Shown here: one piece after another, positions 6,363-9,980 of the stretch | Position numbering within the stretch: the first letter of the stretch is position 1 | Layout: every line of letters begins with the position of its first letter | Assembly (NCBI GenBank): GCA_007129525.1 | Contig: SKVI01000381.1 | Coordinates: 1-9,980 of the forward strand | DNA: 9,980 nucleotides | Direction of reading: 5' to 3' | Source of the DNA: Gemmatimonadota bacterium | GTDB taxonomy: Bacteria > Gemmatimonadota > Gemmatimonadetes > Longimicrobiales > Gaopeijiaceae | Made by a program: the position numbers and the translations under genes | The notes under the pieces: generated by a model | What the model saw: only the letters and a program-made list of their open reading frames with translations | What the model was told of the DNA's origin: nothing | The model's database searches: none

Positions 6363-7720
6363 CCCCCCACTGGCTTCCGGTGCTGATCGCGATCCCCATC
6401 GCCGGGGGCGTCCTCGCACCGGTCTTCTCGAGGCGCACCGCTTCCGTGTGGGGGCTGGGCGTGCTGGCCGCGACGCTTGGGGTCGCACTGGGCCTCACCG
6501 GCCTCCTGGCCGACGGAGTGATCTCTTATCCCATGGGCGGATGGCCGGTCCCCTTCGGCATCGAGCTCCGCTTTGACGTCCTGAGCGCCTTCGCCACGGC
6601 CGTCGCCCTCATCTCGGCACTCGCCATCTGGTTCTCGTCGGGCTCGCAGGGGCGGGTCACCTCGCCGGAGGGGATCGCCGTGCTCCTCCTCTGCGCCGGC
6701 GGCATGGTGGGGTTCCTCCTCGCTGCTGACTACTTCACGCTCTTCGTCTTCCTCGAGATCCTCTCGATCTCGGCGTATGGGATGGTGGCGATGAGCGACG
6801 AGCGGGGCGCGGGGATTGCGGCATTCCGGTATCTGCTCATGGGGGCAGCCGCCTCCATCGTGATTCTGCTCTCGGTGGGTCTCCTCTACACCCTCACAGG
6901 TAGCCTGAACATGGGGGACGTCCGGCTGCGCCTGCCGGACGGTGGACTTCCCCTGTACCTGGCGCTGGGAGGCTTCACGGCCGGGTTCCTGCTCAAGGCC
7001 GCCGCCTTCCCACTTCATGTGTGGCTCCCTGACGCGCATGCGACGGCCCCGAGTGCGGTGAGTGCCATCCTTTCGGGGCTCGTCGTGAAGATGGGGGTCA
7101 TCGGGCTCCTCCGGACGCCGGGCCTGGACCAGCTCCACGAGCTCCTCCTCTGGATCGGCGCCGCCTCCCTGCTGGGGGGGGCGCTCTTCGCCCTGGTGCA
7201 GGACGACCTGAAGCGGCTGCTGGCCTACTCGACGGTCTCCAACATCGGCCTCATCGTCCTGGGCCTCGCCCTGCACCGGACGGGGGCCACGATCCACATC
7301 CTGAACCACGCGGTGGTGAAGGCGGCGCTCTTCCTGGCGGCAGGCGCCTTCATCCACCGGGCCGGCTCCCGGGCGCTGGAGGGGATCGGGCGCTCCATGC
7401 CCGTCACCACGGCTGCGTTCGCGGTGGGGGCGATGGCGGTCATCGGCATCCCCCCGACGGCGGGCTTCACGGGCAAGTGGCTCGTCACCCTCGGGGCGCT
7501 GCACGCGGGTCGGCCCGTCTTCGCGGTGATCCTCCTCCTGAGCTCGCTGATCCTCGCCCTCTGCTACGCCCGCTTCCTCGTGGCCCTCGCCTTCCGCCCG
7601 GCCCGAGCGGACATCCGTGAGGCGCCCGTCCGCATGCTGGTGCCCATCCTCCTCCTCGTCGCCCTGTCCCTGGTCCTGGGCCTGGTGGGAGGGCGTCTGG
7701 CCGAGTTCGTGGGATTCTGA
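6359..7720 (+). CDS. mrpD: MrpD-like antiporter subunit 1 (ND5/NuoM-type proton channel)
   Basis: This 453-residue polytopic protein of the proton-conducting membrane transporter family (PF00361 type) has about 14 predicted helices. Channel residues of the complex I/Mrp fold are in place: Glu133 in FVFLEILSI (helix 5), Lys213 in FLLKAAAFPLHVWLPDAH (helix 7), Lys244 in LSGLVVKMG (helix 8), Lys321 in NHAVVKAALFL, and Lys373 in PPTAGFTGKW (helix 12). The GTG start at 6359 overlaps the mrpC stop (GTGA), with GAGGGG 6 nt before it. Compared with Bacillus MrpD (about 490 residues) it is slightly short, but it has the full N-terminus. It is the closest of the three paralogues to MrpD/MbhH and is probably the main proton-translocating subunit. 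Confidence 0.93.
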   Translation: MTPHWLPVLIAIPIAGGVLAPVFSRRTASVWGLGVLAATLGVALGLTGLLADGVISYPMGGWPVPFGIELRFDVLSAFATAVALISALAIWFSSGSQGRVTSPEGIAVLLLCAGGMVGFLLAADYFTLFVFLEILSISAYGMVAMSDERGAGIAAFRYLLMGAAASIVILLSVGLLYTLTGSLNMGDVRLRLPDGGLPLYLALGGFTAGFLLKAAAFPLHVWLPDAHATAPSAVSAILSGLVVKMGVIGLLRTPGLDQLHELLLWIGAASLLGGALFALVQDDLKRLLAYSTVSNIGLIVLGLALHRTGATIHILNHAVVKAALFLAAGAFIHRAGSRALEGIGRSMPVTTAAFAVGAMAVIGIPPTAGFTGKWLVTLGALHAGRPVFAVILLLSSLILALCYARFLVALAFRPARADIREAPVRMLVPILLLVALSLVLGLVGGRLAEFVGF

Positions 7721-8943
7721 TGGAGATCCTCCTGGTCGAATTCGTCCCGGGCATCCACCTGCACCTCAGGCTGGATGCGCTGGGCGCCCTGCTGGCGGCG
7801 ACGGCGGCGGTCCTCTGGGTCCTCGTGGCACCGAGCCCGGGGAACGGACGGCGCTACGCGACCTTTCTGGGCCTGACCTTCATGTTGACCCTGGGCGTGG
7901 CCTTTGCCGGGAATCTGCTGACCCTCCTGGTCTTCTATGAGCTGCTCTCACTGGCCGCCTGGCCCCTGGTCGTCCACGACGAGTCCGAGGAAGCGCTGGC
8001 GGCCGGGCGTCACTACCTGGCTTACGTCCTCACCGGAGGCACCATCCTCCTCCTGGCCATCGCCTTCGTCACCCTGTCGGTGGGACCGGCACCCTTCGGC
8101 ACCCCCGTGGATCTACCACCGGTGGGATTCGTCCTCCTCCTGGCCGGCTTCTCGGTGAAGGCCGCTCTGGTCCCCGTCCACGGCTGGGTGCCCCGTGCCC
8201 ACCCCGTGGCTCCAGCCCCCATATCGGCCCTCCTCTCGGGCCTGATGGTGGCCACCGGGTCGTTCGGGATGATCCGGGTCTTTCAGCTCGGGGCACCAAC
8301 GCCTGTCGCGCTGTTGACCACCGTCGCCGCACTCACGGTCATCACTGGCGGGCTGGTGGCCATCCGCACCGACAACCTGAAGCGCAGGCTGGCCTGGTCG
8401 ACCATCAGCCAGATGGCCTACGTCCCGCTTGCCCTCGCGGTCCTGGACGTGGAAGCGTTGGCGGGAGGGATCCTCCACATCATCCACCACGCGTTCATGA
8501 AGGGCGGGCTCTTCCTCTGCGCCGGCCTCCTTCTCCACCAGCTCGGCGTCCGCCGGGTGAGCCAGATGACAGGAGTCGCCCACCGGATGCCCTGGACGAT
8601 GGGTACATTCACCCTCCTGTCCCTGGGAATGATCGGGATCCCCCCCCTCTCGGGCTTCGTGACCAAGTGGGTCATCGGCACCGGAATGGCCCAGGCCGGC
8701 GCCTGGCTGTCCCTGGCCGTGCTCCTCACCGGGGCCCTCCTGGCGGCGCTGTACCTCATGCCCATCGTCCACACCGCATGGTTCGGCGCCCGGGCGGAGG
8801 GACCGCGAGCCGATCCGTCGGCCCGAACGCTGATCCCGGTCCTGGCCGCGGCGGCACTCACGGTCCTCCTGGGCATTGGCGCGGCCCTGCCCGGCTTCCC
8901 CCTCCAGGTCGCCCGCCTCGCCGCATCGGGATTCGGAGGCTGA
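7720..8943 (+). CDS. Antiporter-like subunit 2, N-terminally short, helix-8 Lys replaced
   Basis: This 407-residue member of the same family begins at what is residue 68 or so of subunit 1, so the first two helices are absent (about 12 helices expected). It keeps Glu74 in LLVFYELLSL, Lys147 in GFSVKAALVPVHGW, Lys261 in HHAFMKGGLFL and Lys316 in PPLSGFVTKW. In helix 8 the usual lysine is alanine: LLSGLMVATGSFG has Ala178 where subunit 1 has Lys244. The RAHPVAPAPISALLSG segment (159-174) resembles HyfB/HycC-type subunits of hydrogenase-4 and formate hydrogenlyase. ATG 7720 shares a base with the stop of subunit 1. Its role in the complex is inferred from position; the altered channel residue may mean changed or lost proton movement. 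The family call is certain; the subunit name is not. Confidence 0.88.
   Translation: MEILLVEFVPGIHLHLRLDALGALLAATAAVLWVLVAPSPGNGRRYATFLGLTFMLTLGVAFAGNLLTLLVFYELLSLAAWPLVVHDESEEALAAGRHYLAYVLTGGTILLLAIAFVTLSVGPAPFGTPVDLPPVGFVLLLAGFSVKAALVPVHGWVPRAHPVAPAPISALLSGLMVATGSFGMIRVFQLGAPTPVALLTTVAALTVITGGLVAIRTDNLKRRLAWSTISQMAYVPLALAVLDVEALAGGILHIIHHAFMKGGLFLCAGLLLHQLGVRRVSQMTGVAHRMPWTMGTFTLLSLGMIGIPPLSGFVTKWVIGTGMAQAGAWLSLAVLLTGALLAALYLMPIVHTAWFGARAEGPRADPSARTLIPVLAAAALTVLLGIGAALPGFPLQVARLAASGFGG
8935..8939 (+). promoter_or_regulatory. Ribosome binding site of antiporter-like subunit 3
   Basis: GGAGG inside the end of subunit 2, 5 nt before ATG 8945. It supports the short N-terminus of subunit 3, since this start has its own well-spaced site. 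Confidence 0.7.
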
Positions 8944-8944
8944 G

Positions 8945-9980
8945 ATGTCACCCCTGAGCTCCGGCACCATCGGTCGGCTGACCTTCGCCGTGGACCCGAC
9001 CTCCGTCCACTTCATCACCTTCACGGTGCTGATCTGGCTGGCCGTGACGCTGTACTCGGTGGGGTGGTTCGGGGGTGCGTCGAAGCGCTTCCTCCTTCCC
9101 GCCCTGGCGGCGCTTGGAGCCGTGCTCGGGGTCTTCCTGGCCGGCGACCTTCTCACGCTCTTCCTCTTCTTTGAGGTGCTGGCGCTTCTCGGCTTCCTCC
9201 TGGTACGACAGGGCGAGGGGGCGCGTGGGGCTTCCATCCGGTACTTCTGGACCATGCTGGCGGGAGGGCTGGTCCTACTGGCCGGCATCATCCTCCACAC
9301 AGCCGGAGTCCACGGACCGGCCTCCGTGCTCCTGGTCCTGGGGTTCGGTGTGAAGGCAGGGATGCTGCCCCTGCACAGCTGGCTTCCCGTGGCGCACGCG
9401 AAGGCACCGGCTCCGGCCAGTGCCCTCCTCTCCGGGGTGATCATCAAGACGGGGATCTACGGCATCTTCCGGGTCCTGGCCGACCTCCCCACGGCCGATC
9501 CGCTCCAGACCGTCGTGCTCAGTCTGGGCCTCGCAGGGGCCCTGTACGGTGCCGCCCTCGCCCTGGTCCAGTCGGACGCGAAGCGCCTGCTGGCCTGGTC
9601 CAGCGTGAGTCAGGTCGGGATCATCCTGACGGGGATCGGGGCGGGTGCCTGGGCCGGGAGCCTCACACACATCGCCAGCCACGCCTCGGCCAAGGCGATC
9701 CTCTTTCTGGCCGTGGGGGCGGCGGCGCACGCCGTGGGGTCAGCTCAACTTCCCAGACTTGGGGGACTGTGGAAGGCGATGCCCGTCACTTTCGGCCTCT
9801 CTCTCGTCGCCGGAGGAACGCTGATGGGTCTCCCCTTTCTCCAGGCATCCGCGGGGAAGGCAGAGATCCACCACGCACTGGGGAGCATCCCGGTCGCCGA
9901 GGGAGCCTTCTTCCTGGCCTCGGCAGGGACGGTCGCGGTGGTCCTGAAACTCCTGATCGGCGTCTTCTTCGGCCCGGCCA
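8945..9980 (+). CDS. Antiporter-like subunit 3 (ND5/HyfB-type), cut by window end
   Basis: The frame from ATG 8945 has no stop before the window ends, so 345 residues of an incomplete protein are visible. It starts one base after the stop codon of subunit 2. Like subunit 2 it lacks the first two helices of subunit 1. Channel residues seen are Glu77 in LFLFFEVLAL, Lys137 in GFGVKAGMLPLHSWLP, Lys168 in LLSGVIIKTGIYGIFR (so helix 8 keeps its lysine), Lys250 in SHASAKAILFL, and Lys305. The helix-12 block reads GLPFLQASAGK instead of the usual PP-x-SGF-x-x-K form. The AHAKAPAPASALLSG segment is HyfB/HycC-like and closer to subunit 2 than to subunit 1. Position in the operon implies membership of the same membrane complex. 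The missing C-terminus prevents a check for extra domains. Confidence 0.87.
   Translation, partial: MSPLSSGTIGRLTFAVDPTSVHFITFTVLIWLAVTLYSVGWFGGASKRFLLPALAALGAVLGVFLAGDLLTLFLFFEVLALLGFLLVRQGEGARGASIRYFWTMLAGGLVLLAGIILHTAGVHGPASVLLVLGFGVKAGMLPLHSWLPVAHAKAPAPASALLSGVIIKTGIYGIFRVLADLPTADPLQTVVLSLGLAGALYGAALALVQSDAKRLLAWSSVSQVGIILTGIGAGAWAGSLTHIASHASAKAILFLAVGAAAHAVGSAQLPRLGGLWKAMPVTFGLSLVAGGTLMGLPFLQASAGKAEIHHALGSIPVAEGAFFLASAGTVAVVLKLLIGVFFGPA

Noticed and set aside
6038..7504. Long minus-strand open frame (488 codons) opposite mrpC and antiporter subunit 1
   Set aside because: The translation is strongly charged (Arg, Asp, Glu, Gln), typical of the complement of membrane-protein codons, and the plus-strand genes are certain.
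8113..9447. Minus-strand open frame (444 codons) opposite subunits 2 and 3
   Set aside because: Same artefact; it spans two real genes and has no recognisable domain.
1..9980. CRISPR array, tRNA, rRNA, insertion sequence or phage gene
   Set aside because: No regularly spaced repeats, RNA gene sequence, transposase or terminal inverted repeats were seen; the DNA is covered almost entirely by ordinary genes of uniform composition.

Overview
This window is GC-rich, tightly packed bacterial DNA. It carries most of a long operon for a multisubunit Mrp/Mbh-type cation/proton antiporter, preceded by three unrelated genes. The lineage cannot be fixed from the sequence. GC-rich codon use, together with a large lipoprotein zinc metalloprotease of the DUF5118/DUF5117/DUF4953 type (common in Gemmatimonadota, Bacteroidota and relatives), makes a Gemmatimonadota-like or similar soil/marine bacterium a reasonable guess.

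Layout. Positions 1-206 hold the C-terminal end of an unrecognised protein (+). Positions 365-3025 (+) encode an 886-residue lipoprotein metzincin-like protease. It meets, tail to tail and only 7 bp away, an SDR-family NAD(P)-dependent oxidoreductase on the minus strand (3806 down to 3033). A 251-bp divergent intergenic region (3807-4057) holds a good sigma-70-like promoter reading rightward. From 4058 to the window end, nine genes on the + strand follow: mrpE, mrpF, mrpG, an MbhD-like (DUF4040) gene, an MbhE-MnhB (MrpB) fusion, mrpC, then three consecutive ND5/MrpD-like proton-channel subunits (453, 407 and at least 345 aa). The last runs off the end of the window. Eight of the nine genes begin at or within 4 bp of the preceding stop codon, so one translationally coupled transcript is likely.

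How the genes work together. MrpE, F, G, MbhD, MbhE/MnhB and MrpC form the small-subunit membrane scaffold and cation path of an Mrp antiporter. The MrpD-like subunits carry the complex I-type proton channels. Gene order (E-F-G-D'-E'/B-C-D) follows the archaeal Mbh/Mbs type rather than the classic Bacillus mrpABCDEFG order, and no full-length MrpA is seen. The most unusual part is the triplet of antiporter-like subunits. The second and third lack the first two membrane helices of the first, carry Hyf/Hyc-like sequence signatures, and the second has lost the helix-8 lysine of the proton channel. Whether this is a stand-alone Na+(or K+)/H+ antiporter or the membrane arm of a larger redox or transport complex depends on the genes beyond position 9980.
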